A stretch of 64,000 nucleotides of DNA. Origin: Halictus rubicundus. Lineage: Eukaryota; Arthropoda; Insecta; Hymenoptera; Halictidae. The stretch spans positions 62,001 to 126,000 of the forward strand of contig NW_027488978.1 in the NCBI RefSeq assembly GCF_050948215.1. Reading direction: 5' to 3'. The notes below the pieces were generated by a model. That model ran no database searches and was not told the DNA's origin. It saw only the letters and a program-made list of their open reading frames with translations. Positions 35,677 through 51,580 of the stretch are shown one piece after another (within the stretch, counting starts at the first letter, position 1; the number at the start of each line of letters is the position of its first letter). A program made the position numbers and the translations under genes.

Positions 35677-38600
35677 AGCGGATAGGATAGGATAGAGGAT
35701 AGGATAGGTTAGAGTATAGGATAGGATAGAAGATACGATATTATAGAGGAAAGGATATGATAGTGGATAGGATAGGACAGAGAATAGGATAGGGGATTGA
35801 ATAGGATAGAGGATAGAATACTATAGAGGATAGGACAGGATAGAGGATAGGATAGGATAGAGGATAAGATAGGATAGTGGATAGGATAAGATAGAGGATA
35901 GGATAGAATAGAGGATACGATAGGATAGAGGATAGGATATCATTGAGGGTAGGATAGGATAGAGGATAGGATAGGATAGCGGATAGGATAGGATAGAGGA
36001 TAGGATAGGTTAGAGTATAGGATAGGATAGAAGATACGATATTATAGAGGAAAGGATATGATAGTGGATAGGATAGGACAGAGAATAGGATAGGGGATTG
36101 AATAGGATAGAGGATAGAATACTATAGAGGATAGGACAGGATAGAGGATAGGATAGGATAGAGGATAAGATAGGATAGTGGATAGGATAAGATAGAGGAT
36201 AGGATAGAATAGAGGGCAAGATAGGATAGAGGATAGGATAGGATATGAGATTGGATAGGATAAAGGATAAGATAGGATAGAGGATAGGATAGGATAGAGG
36301 ATAGGATACGATAGAGGATAGGATATGATAGATGATAGGATTGGGTTGAGGATAGATAGGATAGAGGATAGGATAGGATAGAGGATAAGATAGGATAGTG
36401 GATAGGATAGGATAGAGGATAGGATACGATAGAGGATAGGATAGGATAGAGAATAGGATAGGATTGAGGATAGGATAGGTTAGAGAATAGGATAGGATAC
36501 ATGGTATAATAGGGTGGAGTATCGGATAGGATAGAGGATAGGATAGGATAGAGGATAGGATAGGATACAGGATAGGATAGGATAGAGGATAGGATACGGT
36601 AGAGGATAGGATATGATAGAGGATAGGATAGGATAGAGAATAGGATAGGATTGAGGATAGGATAGGTTAGAGAATAGGATAGGATACATGGTATAATAGG
36701 GTGGAGTATCGGATAGGATAGAGGATAGGATAGGATAGAGGATAGGATAGGATAGAGGATAGGATACGGAAGAGGATAGGATATGATAGATGATAGGATT
36801 GGATTGAGGATAGATAGGATAGAGGATAGAATAGCATAGAGGATAGGATGGCATAGAGGATAGGATAGGATGGAGGATAGGATAGGATAGAGGATAGGAT
36901 ACGATAGAGGATAGGATAGAGGATAGGATAGGATAGAGGATAAGATAGGATAGTGGATAGGATAAGATAGAGGATAGGATAGAATAGAGGACAGGATAGG
37001 ATAGAGGATAAGATAGGATAGAGGATAGGATAGGTTAGAGGATAGGATAGGTTAGAGGATAGGATAGGATTGAGGATAGGATAGATGATAGGATACGATA
37101 AGAGGATAGGATAGGATAGAGGATAGGATAGGTTTGAGGATAGGATAGGATAGAGGATAGGATAGGATAGAGGAGAGGATAGGATAGAGGAGAGGATAGG
37201 ATAAGATAGAAGATAAGATAGGATAGTGGATAGGATAAGATAGAGGAGAGGATGGAATAGAGAACAGGATAGGATAGAGGGTAAGATAGGATAGAGGATA
37301 GGATAGGATAGAGGATAGGATAGGATAGAGGATAGGATAGAGGATAGGATAGGATAGAGGATAGGATAGGGGATTGGATAGGATAGAGGATAGGGTAGGA
37401 TAGAGCATACGATAGAGGATAGGATACGATAGAGGATAGGAGAGGGTAGAGAATAGGATAGGATAGAGGATAGGATAGGATAGAGGGTAGGATAGAGGAT
37501 TGGATAGGTTAGAGGATAGGATAGGATAGAGGATAGGATAAGTAAGAGGAGAGGATAGGATAGATTATAGGATAGAGGAAAGGATAGGATTGACGATGGG
37601 ATAGGGTAGAGGATAGGATAGGATAGAGGATAGGATAGGATAGAGGACAGGATAGGATAGAGGATAGGATACGATAGAGGATAGGATAGGATAGAGTATA
37701 CGATAGGATAGAGGATAGGATATCATTGAGGATAGGATAGGATAGAGGATAGGATAGGATAGAGCATACGATGGAGGATAGGATAGGATAGAGGATAGGA
37801 TAGGATAGAGAATAGGATACGATAGAGGATAGGATAGGATAGAGGATAGGATAGAGGATAGGATACGATAGAGGATAGGATAGGATAGAGTATAGGATTG
37901 GATAGAGGATAGGATAGGATTGAGGATAGGATAGGATTGAAGATAGGATAGAGGATAGGATAGGATGGAGCATACGATAGATGATAGGATAGGATAGAAT
38001 ATAGGATTGGATTGAGGATAGGATAGGATAGAGGATAGGATAGGATTGAGGATAGGATAGGATAGTGGATAGAATAGGATAGAGCATACGATAGACGATA
38101 GGATAGGATAGGATAGGATAGAGAATAGGATAGGATACATGGTATTATAGGGTAGAGTATAGGATAGGATATAGGATTGAGTAGTGGATTGGATAGGATA
38201 GAGGATAGGATAGGATAGAGGATAGGATAGGATAGAGAATAAGATAGGATACATGGTATAATAGGGTAGAGGATCGGATAGGATAGAGGATTGGATAGGG
38301 GATTGGATAGGATACAGGATAGGATAGGATAGAGGATAGGATACAGGGTAGGATAGGATAGAGGATAGGATAGGATAGAGGATAGGATAGGATAGCGGAT
38401 AGGATAGGATAGAGGATAGGATAGGATAGAGGATAGGATAGGATAGAGGATAGGATAGGATAGAGGATAGGATAGGATAGAGGATAGGATAGGATAGAGG
38501 ATAGGATAGGATAGAGGATAGGATAGGATAGAGGATAGGATAGGATAGAGGATAGGATAGGATAGAGGATAGGATAGGATAGAGGATAGGATAGGATTGA

Positions 38601-39582
38601 GGATAGGATAGAGGATTGGATAGGATAGAGGATAGGATACGATAGAGGATAGGATAGGATAGAGGATAGGATTGGATTGAGTATAGGAGAGGATAGAGGA
38701 TAGGATAGGGGATTGGATAAGATAGAGGATAGGATACGATATAGCATACGATAGTGGATTGGATACGATATAGCATACGATAGAGGATAGGATAGGATAG
38801 AGGATAGGATAGGATTGAGGATAGGATAGGATAGTTGATAGAATAGGATAGAGGATAGGATAGGATAGAGGATAAGATAGGATAGTGGATAGGATAAGAT
38901 AGAGGATAGCATAGAATAGAGGGCAGGATAGGATAGAGGATAGGATAGGATAGAGGATAGGATAGGATAGATGATAAGATAGGATAGAGGATAGGATAGG
39001 ATAGAGGATAGGATACGATAGAGGATAGGATATGATAGATGATAGGATTGGGTTGAGGATAGATAGGATAGAAGATAGAATAGGATAGAGGATAGGATAG
39101 CATAGAGGATTGGATAGGATAGAGGATAGGATACGATAGAGGATAGGATAGGATAGAGGATAGGATATTATAGAGGATTGGATAGTATAGAAGATAGGAT
39201 ACGATAGAGGATAGGACATGATAGAGGATAGGATAGGATATGAGATTGGATAGGATATGAGATTGGATAGGATATGAGATTGGATAGGATAGAGGATAGG
39301 ATAGGATAGAGGACACGGATAGGATAGAGGATAAGATAGGATAGAGGATAGGATAGGATAGAGGATAGGATAGGATGGAGGATAGGATACGGTAGAGGAT
39401 AGGATATGATAGAGGATAGGATAGGATAGAGTATAGGATAGGATAGAAGATACGATATTATAGAGGAAAGGATATGATAGTGGATAGGATAGGACAGAGG
39501 AGAGGATAGGGGATTGAATAGGATAGAGGATAGAATACTATAGAGGATAGGACAGGATAGAGGATAGGATAGGATAGAGGAT

Positions 39583-40126
39583 AAGATAGGATAGTGGATA
39601 GGATAAGATAGAGGATAGGATAGAATAGAGGGCAGGATAGGATAGAGGATAGGATAGGATAGAGGACAGGATAGGATAGAGGATAAGATAGGATAGAGGA
39701 TCGGATAGGATAGAGGATAGGATACGATAGAGGATAGGATATGATAGATGATAGGATTGGGTTGAGGATAGATAGGATAGAGGATAGAATAGGATAGAGG
39801 ATAGGATAGGATAGAGGATAGGATAGAGGATTGGATAAGATAGAGGATAGGATACGATAGAGGATAGGATAGGATAGAGGACAAGATAGGATAGTGGATA
39901 GGATAAGATAGAGGATAGGATAGAATAGAGGGCAGGATAGGATAGAGGATAGGATAGGATAGAGGACAGGATAGGATAGAGGATAAGATAGGATAGAGGA
40001 TCGGATAGGATAGAGGATAGGATACGATAGAGGATAGGATATGATAGATGATAGGATTGGGTTGAGGATAGATAGGATAGAGGATAGAATAGGATAGAGG
40101 ATAGGATAGGATAGAGGATAGGATAG
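39583..40126. repeat. 300-bp tandem duplication inside the array
   Basis: Positions 39583-39826 are identical to 39883-40126 at an offset of exactly 300 bp, including AGAGGGCAGG, GGATCGG and GGGTTGAGG variants. A third related copy follows, shifted by a further 17 bp (ACAAGATAGG at 39881 and 40198). Confidence 0.88.
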
Positions 40127-43100
40127 GATAGAGGATAGGAAAGAGGATTGGATAAGATAGAGGATAGGATACGATAGAGGATAGGATAGGATAGAGGACA
40201 AGATAGGATAGTGGATAGGATAAGATAGAGGATAGGACAGAATAGAGGGCAGGATAGGATAGAGGATAGGATAGGATAGAGGACAAGATAGGATAGTGGA
40301 TTGGATAAGATAGAGGATAGGATAGAATAGAGGGCAGGATAGGATAGAGGATAGGATAGGATAGAGGACAGGATAGGATAGAGGATAAGATAGGATAGAG
40401 GATCGGATAGGATAGAGGATAAGATAGGATAGTGGATAGGATAAGATAGAGGATAGGATAGAGGATTGGATAGGATAGATGATAGGATACGATAGAGGAT
40501 AGGATATGATAGAGGATAGGATAGGATATGAGATTGGATAGGATATGAGATTGGATAGGATAGGATAGAGGATAAGATAGGATAGAGGATAGGATACGAT
40601 AGAAGATACGATATTATAGAGGATAGGATAGGACAGAGGATAGGATAGGGGATTGGATAGGATAGAGGATAGAATACGATAGAGGATAGGATAGGATGGA
40701 GGATAGGATAGGGTAGAGGATAAGATAGGATTGTGGATAGGATAAGATAGAGGATAGGATAGAATAGAGGACAGGATAGGATAGAGGATAGGATAGGATA
40801 GAGGATAAGATAGGATAGAGGATAGGATAGGATAGAGGATAGGATAGGATAGGGAATAAGATAGGATACATGGTATAATAGGCTAGAGGATCGGATAGGA
40901 TAGAGGATTGGATAGGGGATTGGATAGGATACAGGATAGGATAGGATAGAGGATAGGATACAGGATAGGATAGGATAGAGGATAGGATAGGATAGAGGAT
41001 AGGATAGGATAGAGGATAGGATAGGATAGAGGATAGGATAGGATAGAGGATAGGATAGGATAGAGGATAGGATAGGATAGAGGATAGGATAGGATAGAGG
41101 ATAGGATAGGATAGAGGATAGGATAGGATTGAGGATAGGATAGAGGATTGGATAGGATAGAAGATAGGATACGATAGAGGATAGGACATGATAGAGGATA
41201 GATTAGGATATGAGATTGGATAGGATATGAGATTGGATAGAATAGAGGATAGGATAGGATAGAGGATAGGATAGGATACAGGATAGGATAGGATAGAGGA
41301 TAGGATAGGATAGAGGATAGGATAGGATAGAGTATAGGATATGATAGAGGATAGGATAGGATAGAGAATAGGATAGGATAGAGGATAGGATACGATAGAA
41401 GATACGATATTATAGAGGAAAGGATAGGATAGAGGATAGGATAGAGCATAGGATTGGATAGAGGATACGATAGGATAGAGGATAGGATATCATTGAGGGT
41501 AGGATAGGATAGAGGATAGGATAGGATAGCGGATAGGATAGGATAGAGGACAGGATAGGATAGAGAATAGGATAGGATAGAGGATAGGATCGGATTGAGG
41601 ATAGGATAGGATAGAGGATAGAATGGGATAGAGGATTGGATAGGATAGAGGATAGGATACGATAGAGGATAGGATAGGATAGAGGATAGGATTGGGGATT
41701 GGATAGGATAGAGGATAGGGTAGGATAGTGCATACGATAGAGGATAGGATACGATAGAGGATAGGATACGATAGAGAATAGGATAGGATAGAGGATAGGA
41801 TAGGATAGAGGGTATGATAGGGTAGAGGATAGGATAGGATAAGTAAGAGGATAGGATAGGATAGATTATAGGATAGAGGAAAGGATAGGATTGAGGATGG
41901 CATACGATAGAGGATAGGATACGATATAGCATACGATAGAGGATAGGATAGGGGGTTGGATTGGATAGAGGATAGGATATGATAGAGGATAGGATAGGAT
42001 TGAGGATAGGATAGGATAGTTGATAGGATAGGATAGAGAATACTATAGAGGATAGGATAGGATAGGATAGGATAGAGGGTGGGATATGATAGAGGATAGG
42101 ATTGGATTGAGGATAGGATAGGATAGTTGATAGGATAGGATAGAGCATACGATAGAGGATAGGATACATGGTATTATGGGGTAGAGGATAATAGAGGATA
42201 GAGGATAGGATAGAGGATTGGATAGGATAGAGGATAGGATAGGATAGAGGATAGGATAGGATTGAGGATAGGATAGAGGATTGCATAGGATTGAAGATAG
42301 GATACGATAGAGGATTAGGATATGATAGAGGATAGGATAATATATGAGATTGGATAGGATAGAGGATAGGATTTGATAGAGGATAGGATGCGATAGAAGA
42401 TACGATATTATAGAGGAAAGGATAGGATAGAGAATATGATAGGATAGAGGATAGGATAGGGGATTGGATAGGATTGAGGATAGGATACGATAGAGGATAG
42501 GATAGGATAGAGGATAGGATAGGATAGAGGATAGGATTGGATTGAGGATAGGATAGGATAGAGGATAGTATAGGATAGAGGATCGGATAGGATAGAGGAT
42601 AGGATAGGATAGAGGATAGGATAAGTAAGAGAATAGGATAGGATAGATTATAGGATAGAGGAAAGGATAGGATAGAGGATATGATAGGGTAGAGGATAGA
42701 ATAGGATAGAGGATAACATAGGATGGAGGATAGGATGGGATAGAGGATAGGATAGGATAGAGGATAGGATAGAGGATAGGATGGAGGATTGGATAGGATA
42801 GAGGATAGGATAGGATAGAGGATATGATAGGATAGAGGATAGGATAGGATAGAGGATAACATAGGATGGAGGATAGGATAGGATAGAGGATAGGATAGGA
42901 TAGAGGAGAGGATAGGATAGAGGAGAAGATAGGATAAGATAGAAGATAAGATAGGTTAGTGGATAGGTTAAGATAGAGGATAGGATGGAATAGAGGACAG
43001 GATAGGATGGAGGGTAAGATAGGATAGAGGATAGGATAGGATAGAGGATAGGATAGGATAGAGGATAGGATATGATAGAGGATAGGATAGGTTAGAGTAT

Positions 43101-43430
43101 AGGATAGGATAGAAGATACGATATTATAGAGGAAAGGTTATGATAGTGGATAGGATAGGACAGAGAATAGGATAGGGGATTGAATAGGATAGAGGATAGA
43201 ATACTATAGAGGATAGGACAGGATAGAGGATAGGATAGGATAGAGGATAAGATAGGATAGTGGATAGGATAAGATAGAGGATAGGATAGGATAGAGGATA
43301 GGATAGGATAGAGGATAGGATAGGATAGAGGATAGGATAGGATAGAGGATAGGATAGGATAGAGGATAGGATAGGATAGAGGATAGGATAGGATAGAGGA
43401 TAGGATAGGATTGAGGATAGGATAGAGGAT

Positions 43431-46400
43431 TGGATAGGATAGAAGATAGGATACGATAGAGGATAGGACATGATAGAGGATAGGGTAGGATATGAGATTG
43501 GATAGGATATGAGATTGGATAGAATAGAGGATAGGATAGGATAGAGGATAGGATAGGATACAGGATAGGATAGGATAGAGGATAGGATAGGATAGAGGAT
43601 AGGATAGGATAGAGGATAGGATATGATAGAGGATAGGATAGGATAGAGAATAGGATAGGATAGAGGATAGGATACGATAGAAGATACGATATTATAGAGG
43701 AAAGGATAGGATAGAGGATAGGATAGAGCATAGGATTGGATAGAGGATACTATAGGATAGAGGATAGGATATCATTGAGGGTAGGATAGGATAGAGGATA
43801 GGATAGGATAGCGGATAGGATAGGATAGAGGATAGGATAGGTTAGAGTATAGGATAGGATAGAAGATACGATATTATAGAGGAAAGGATATGATAGTGGA
43901 TAGGATAGGACAGAGAATAGGATAGGGGATTGAATAGGATAGAGGATAGAATACTATAGAGGATAGGACAGGATAGAGGATAGGATAGGATAGAGGATAA
44001 GATAGGATAGTGGATAGGATAAGATAGAGGATAGGATAGAATAGAGGGCAGGATAGGATAGAGGATAGGATAGGATATGAGATTGGATAGGATAAAGGAT
44101 AAGATAGGATAGAGGATAGGATAGGATAGAGGATAGGATACGATAGAGGATAGGATATGATAGATGATAGGATTGGGTTGAGGATAGATAGGATAGAGGA
44201 TAGGATAGGATAGAGGATAAGATAGGATAGTGGATAGGATAGGATAGAGGATAGGATACGATAGAGGATAGGATAGGATAGAGAATAGGATAGGATAGAG
44301 GATAGGATACGATAGAAGATACGATATTATAGAGGAAAGGATAGGATAGAGGATAGGATAGAGCATAGGATTGGATAGAGGATACGATAGGATAGAGGAT
44401 AGGATATCATTGAGGGTAGGATAGGATAGAGGATAGGATAGGATAGCGGATAGGATAGGATAGAGGACAGGATAGGATAGAGAATAGGATAGGATAGAGG
44501 ATAGGATCGGATTGAGGATAGGATAGGATAGAGGATAGAATGGGATAGAGGATTGGATAGGATAGAGGATAGGATACGATAGAGGATAGGATAGGATAGA
44601 GGATAGGATTGGGGATTGGATAGGATAGAGGATAGGGTAGGATAGTGCATACGATAGAGGATAGGATACGATAGAGGATAGGATACGGTAGAGAATAGGA
44701 TAGGATAGAGGATAGGATAGGATAGAGGGTAGGATAGAGGATTGGATAGGGTAGAGGATAGGATAGGATAAATAAGAGGATAGGATAGGATAGATTATAG
44801 GATAGAGGAAAGGATAGGATTGAGGATGGCATACGATAGAGGATAGGATACGATATAGCATACGATAGAGGATAGGATAGGGGGTTGGATTGGATAGAGG
44901 ATAGGATATGATAGAGGATAGGATAGGATTGAGGATAGGATAGGATAGTTGATAGGATAGGATAGAGAATACTATAGAGGATAGGATAGGATAGGATAGG
45001 ATAGAGGGTGGGATATGATAGAGGATAGGATAGGATTGAGGATAGGATAGGATAGTTGATAGGATAGGATAGAGCATACGATAGAGGATAGGATACATGG
45101 TATTATGGGGTAGAGGATAATAGAGGATAGAGGATAGGATAGAGGATTGGATAGGATAGAGGATAGGATAGGATAGAGGATAGGATAGGATTGAGGATAG
45201 GATAGAGGATTGCATAGGATTGAAGATAGGATACGATAGAGGATTAGGATATGATAGAGGATAGGATAATATATGAGATTGGATAGGATAGAGGATAGGA
45301 TTTGATAGAGGATAGGATGCGATAGAAGATACGATATTATAGAGGAAAGGATAGGATAGAGAATAGGATAGGATAGAGGATAGGATAGGGGATTGGATAG
45401 GATAGAGGATAGGATACGATAGAGGATAGGATAGGATAGAGGATAGGATAGGATAGGGGATAGGATTGGATTGAGGATAGGATAGGATAGAGGATAGTAT
45501 AGGATAGAGGATCGGATAGGATAGAGGATAGGATAGGATAGAGGATAGGATAAGTAAGAGAATAGGATAGGATAGATTATAGGATAGAGGAAAGGATAGG
45601 ATAGAGGATATGATAGGATAGAGGATAGAATAGGATAGAGGATAACATAGGATGGAGGATAGGATAGGATAGAGGATAGGATAGGATAGAGGATAGGATA
45701 GAGGATAGGATGGAGGATTGGATAGGATAGAGGATAGGATAGGATAGAGGATATGATAGGATAGAGGATAGGATAGGATAGAGGATAACATAGGATGGAG
45801 GATAGGATAGGATAGAGGATAGGATAGGATAGAGGAGAGGATAGGATAGAGGAGAAGATAGGATAAGATAGAAGATAAGATAGGTTAGTGGATAGGTTAA
45901 GATAGAGGATAGGATGGAATAGAGGACAGGATAGGATGGAGGGTAAGATAGGATAGAGGATAGGATAGGATAGAGGATAGGATAGGATAGAGGATAGGAT
46001 ATGATAGAGGATAGGATAGGTTAGAGTATAGGATAGGATAGAAGATACGATATTATAGAGGAAAGGATATGATAGTGGATAGGATAGGACAGAGAATAGG
46101 ATAGGGGATTGAATAGGATAGAGGATAGAATACTATAGAGGATAGGACAGGATAGAGGATAGGATAGGATAGAGGATAAGATAGGATAGTGGATAGGATA
46201 AGATAGAGGATAGGATAGGATATGAGATTGGATAGGATATGAGATTGGATAGGACAGGATAGAGGATAAAATAGGATAGAGGATAGGATACGATAGAAGA
46301 TACGATATTATAGAGGATAGGATAGGACAGAGGATAGGATAGGGGATTGGATAGGATAGAGGATAGAATACGATAGAGGATAGGATAGGATGGAGGATAG

Positions 46401-47505
46401 GATAGGGTAGAGGATAAGATAGGATTGTGGATAGGATAAGATAGAGGATAACATAGGATGGAGGATAGGATAGGATAGAGGATAGGATAGGATAGAGGAG
46501 AGGATAGGATAGAGGAGAAGATAGGATAAGATAGATGATAAGATAGGTTAGTGGATAGGTTAAGATAGAGGATAGGATGGAATAGAGGACAGGATAGGAT
46601 GGAGGGTAAGATAGGATAGAGGATAGGATAGGATAGAGGATAGGATAGGATAGAGGATAGGATATGATAGAGGATAGGATAGGTTAGAGTATAGGATAGG
46701 ATAGAAGATACGATATTATAGAGGAAAGGATATGATAGTGGATAGGATAGGACAGAGAATAGGAATGGGGATTGAATAGGATAGAGGATAGAATACTATA
46801 GAGGATAGGACAGGATAGAGGATAGGATAGGATAGAGGATAAGATGGGATAGTGGATAGGATAAGATAGAGGATAGGATAGGATATGAGATTGGATAGGA
46901 TATGAGATTGGATAGGACAGGATAGAGGATAAAATAGGATAGAGGATAGGATACGATAGAAGATACGATATTATAGAGGATAGGATAGGACAGAGGATAG
47001 GATAGGGGATTGGATAGGATAGAGGATAGAATACGATAGAGGATAGGATAGGATGGAGGATAGGATAGGGTAGAGGATAAGATAGGATAGAGGATAGGAT
47101 AGGATAGAGGATAGGATAGGATAGGGAATAAGATAGGATACATGGTATAATAGGCTAGAGGATCGGATAGGATAGAGGATTGGATAGGGGATTGGATAGG
47201 ATACAGGATAGGATAGGATAGAGGATAGGATACAGGATAGGATAGGATAGAGGATAGGATAGGATAGAGGATAGGATAGGATAGAGGATAGGATAGGATA
47301 GAGGATAGGATAGGATAGAGGATAGGATAGGATAGAGGATAGGATAGGATAGAGGATAGGATAGGATAGAGGATAGGATAGGATAGAGGATAGGATAGGA
47401 TAGAGGATAGGATAGGATAGAGGATAGGATAGGATAGAGGATAGGATAGGATAGAGGATAGGATAGGATAGAGGATAGGATAGGATTGAGGATAGGATAG
47501 AGGAT
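43431..47505. repeat. Copy 1 of a higher-order unit of about 4.08 kb
   Basis: The GACATGATAG landmark at 43467 recurs at 47542 and 51617, each 4075 bp apart, and the intervening variants are in the same order. Inside this copy the segment at 46251 is repeated at 46914, a 663-bp step equal to 39 units of 17 bp. Confidence 0.85.
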
Positions 47506-50500
47506 TGGATAGGATAGAAGATAGGATACGATAGAGGATAGGACATGATAGAGGATAGGGTAGGATATGAGATTGGATAGGATATGAGATTGGATAGAAT
47601 AGAGGATAGGATAGGATAGAGGATAGGATAGGATACAGGATAGGATAGGATAGAGGATAGGATAGGATAGAGGATAGGATAGGATAGAGGATAGGATATG
47701 ATAGAGGATAGGATAGGATAGAGAATAGGATAGGATAGAGGATAGGATACGATAGAAGATACGATATTATAGAGGAAAGGATAGGATAGAGGATAGGATA
47801 GAGCATAGGATTGGATAGAGGATACTATAGGATAGAGGATAGGATATCATTGAGGGTAGGATAGGATAGAGGATAGGATAGGATAGCGGATAGGATAGGA
47901 TAGAGGATAGGATAGGTTAGAGTATAGGATAGGATAGAAGATACGATATTATAGAGGAAAGGATATGATAGTGGATAGGATAGGACAGAGAATAGGATAG
48001 GGGATTGAATAGGATAGAGGATAGAATACTATAGACGATAGGACAGGATAGAGGATAGGATAGGATAGAGGATAAGATAGGATAGTGGATAGGATAAGAT
48101 AGAGGATAGGATAGAATAGAGGGCAGGATAGGATAGAGGATAGGATAGGATATGAGATTGGATAGGATAAAGGATAAGATAGGATAGAGGATAGGATAGG
48201 ATAGAGGATAGGATACGATAGAGGATAGGATATGATAGATGATAGGATTGGGTTGAGGATAGATAGGATAGAGGATAGGATAGGATAGAGGATAAGATAG
48301 GATAGTGGATAGGATAGGATAGAGGATAGGATACGATAGAGGATAGGATAGGATAGAGAATAGGATAGGATAGAGGATAGGATACGATAGAAGATACGAT
48401 ATTATAGAGGAAAGGATAGGATAGAGGATAGGATAGAGCATAGGATTGGATAGAGGATACGATAGGATAGAGGATAGGATATCATTGAGGGTAGGATAGG
48501 ATAGAGGATAGGATAGGATAGCGGATAGGATAGGATAGAGGACAGGATAGGATAGAGAATAGGATAGGATAGAGGATAGGATCGGATTGAGGATAGGATA
48601 GGATAGAGGATAGAATGGGATAGAGGATTGGATAGGATAGAGGATAGGATACGATAGAGGATAGGATAGGATAGAGGATAGGATTGGGGATTGGATAGGA
48701 TAGAGGATAGGGTAGGATAGTGCATACGATAGAGGATAGGATACGATAGAGGATAGGATACGGTAGAGAATAGGATAGGATAGAGGATAGGATAGGATAG
48801 AGGATAGGATAGGATAGAGGGTAGGATAGAGGATTGGATAGGGTAGAGGATAGGATAGGATAAGTAAGAGGATAGGATAGGATAGATTATAGGATAGAGG
48901 AAAGGATAGGATTGAGGATGGCATACGATAGAGGATAGGATACGATATAGCATACGATAGAGGATAGGATAGGGGGTTGGATTGGATAGAGGATAGGATA
49001 TGATAGAGGATAGGATAGGATTGAGGATAGGATAGGATAGTTGATAGGATAGGATAGAGAATACTATAGAGGATAGGATAGGATAGGATAGGATAGAGGG
49101 TGGGATATGATAGAGGATAGGATAGGATTGAGGATAGGATAGGATAGTTGATAGGATAGGATAGAGCATACGATAGAGGATAGGATACATGGTATTATGG
49201 GGTAGAGGATAATAGAGGATAGAGGATAGGATAGAGGATTGGATAGGATAGAGGATAGGATAGGATAGAGGATAGGATAGGATTGAGGATAGGATAGAGG
49301 ATTGCATAGGATTGAAGATAGGATACGATAGAGGATTAGGATATGATAGAGGATAGGATAATATATGAGATTGGATAGGATAGAGGATAGGATTTGATAG
49401 AGGATAGGATGCGATAGAAGATACGATATTATAGAGGAAAGGATAGGATAGAGAATAGGATAGGATAGAGGATAGGATAGGGGATTGGATAGGATAGAGG
49501 ATAGGATACGATAGAGGATAGGATAGGATAGAGGATAGGATAGGATAGGGGATAGGATTGGATTGAGGATAGGATAGGATAGAGGATAGTATAGGATAGA
49601 GGATCGGATAGGATAGAGGATAGGATAGGATAGAGGATAGGATAAGTAAGAGAATAGGATAGGATAGATTATAGGATAGAGGAAAGGATAGGATAGAGGA
49701 TATGATAGGATAGAGGATAGAATAGGATAGAGGATAACATAGGATGGAGGATAGGATAGGATAGAGGATAGGATAGGATAGAGGATAGGATAGAGGATAG
49801 GATGGAGGATTGGATAGGATAGAGGATAGGATAGGATAGAGGATATGATAGGATAGAGGATAGGATAGGATAGAGGATAACATAGGATGGAGGATAGGAT
49901 AGGATAGAGGATAGGATAGGATAGAGGAGAGGATAGGATAGAGGAGAAGATAGGATAAGATAGAAGATAAGATAGGTTAGTGGATAGGTTAAGATAGAGG
50001 ATAGGATGGAATAGAGGACAGGATAGGATGGAGGGTAAGATAGGATAGAGGATAGGATAGGATAGAGGATAGGATAGGATAGAGGATAGGATATGATAGA
50101 GGATAGGATAGGTTAGAGTATAGGATAGGATAGAAGATACGATATTATAGAGGAAAGGATATGATAGTGGATAGGATAGGACAGAGAATAGGATAGGGGA
50201 TTGAATAGGATAGAGGATAGAATACTATAGAGGATAGGACAGGATAGAGGATAGGATAGGATAGAGGATAAGATAGGATAGTGGATAGGATAAGATAGAG
50301 GATAGGATAGGATATGAGATTGGATAGGATATGAGATTGGATAGGACAGGATAGAGGATAAAATAGGATAGAGGATAGGATACGATAGAAGATACGATAT
50401 TATAGAGGATAGGATAGGACAGAGGATAGGATAGGGGATTGGATAGGATAGAGGATAGAATACGATAGAGGATAGGATAGGATGGAGGATAGGATAGGGT

Positions 50501-51580
50501 AGAGGATAAGATAGGATTGTGGATAGGATAAGATAGAGGATAACATAGGATGGAGGATAGGATAGGATAGAGGATAGGATAGGATAGAGGAGAGGATAGG
50601 ATAGAGGAGAAGATAGGATAAGATAGAAGATAAGATAGGTTAGTGGATAGGTTAAGATAGAGGATAGGATGGAATAGAGGACAGGATAGGATGGAGGGTA
50701 AGATAGGATAGAGGATAGGATAGGATAGAGGATAGGATAGGATAGAGGATAGGATATGATAGAGGATAGGATAGGTTAGAGTATAGGATAGGATAGAAGA
50801 TACGATATTATAGAGGAAAGGATATGATAGTGGATAGGATAGGACAGAGAATAGGAATGGGGATTGAATAGGATAGAGGATAGAATACTATAGAGGATAG
50901 GACAGGATAGAGGATAGGATAGGATAGAGGATAAGATGGGATAGTGGATAGGATAAGATAGAGGATAGGATAGGATATGAGATTGGATAGGATATGAGAT
51001 TGGATAGGACAGGATAGAGGATAAAATAGGATAGAGGATAGGATACGATAGAAGATACGATATTATAGAGGATAGGATAGGACAGAGGATAGGATAGGGG
51101 ATTGGATAGGATAGAGGATAGAATACGATAGAGGATAGGATAGGATGGAGGATAGGATAGGGTAGAGGATAAGATAGGATTGTGGATAGGATAAGATAGA
51201 TGATAGGATAGAATAGAGGACAGGATAGGATAGAGGATAGGATAGGATAGAGGATAAGATAGGATAGAGGATAGGATAGGATAGAGGATAGGATAGGATA
51301 GGGAATAAGATAGGATACATGGTATAATAGGCTAGAGGATCGGATAGGATAGAGGATTGGATAGGGGATTGGATAGGATACAGGATAGGATAGGATAGAG
51401 GATAGGATACAGGATAGGATAGGATAGAGGATAGGATAGGATAGAGGATAGGATAGGATAGAGGATAGGATAGGATAGAGGATAGGATAGGATAGAGGAT
51501 AGGATAGGATAGAGGATAGGATAGGATAGAGGATAGGATAGGATAGAGGATAGGATAGGATTGAGGATAGGATAGAGGAT
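47506..51580. repeat. Copy 2 of the higher-order unit of about 4.08 kb
   Basis: Copy 2 matches the previous 4.08 kb. The offset changes from 4075 to 4092 bp because one extra 17-bp unit sits near 48.8 kb. The internal 663-bp step is conserved (50343 and 51006). A third, partial copy starts at about 51581 and diverges near 51809. Confidence 0.85.
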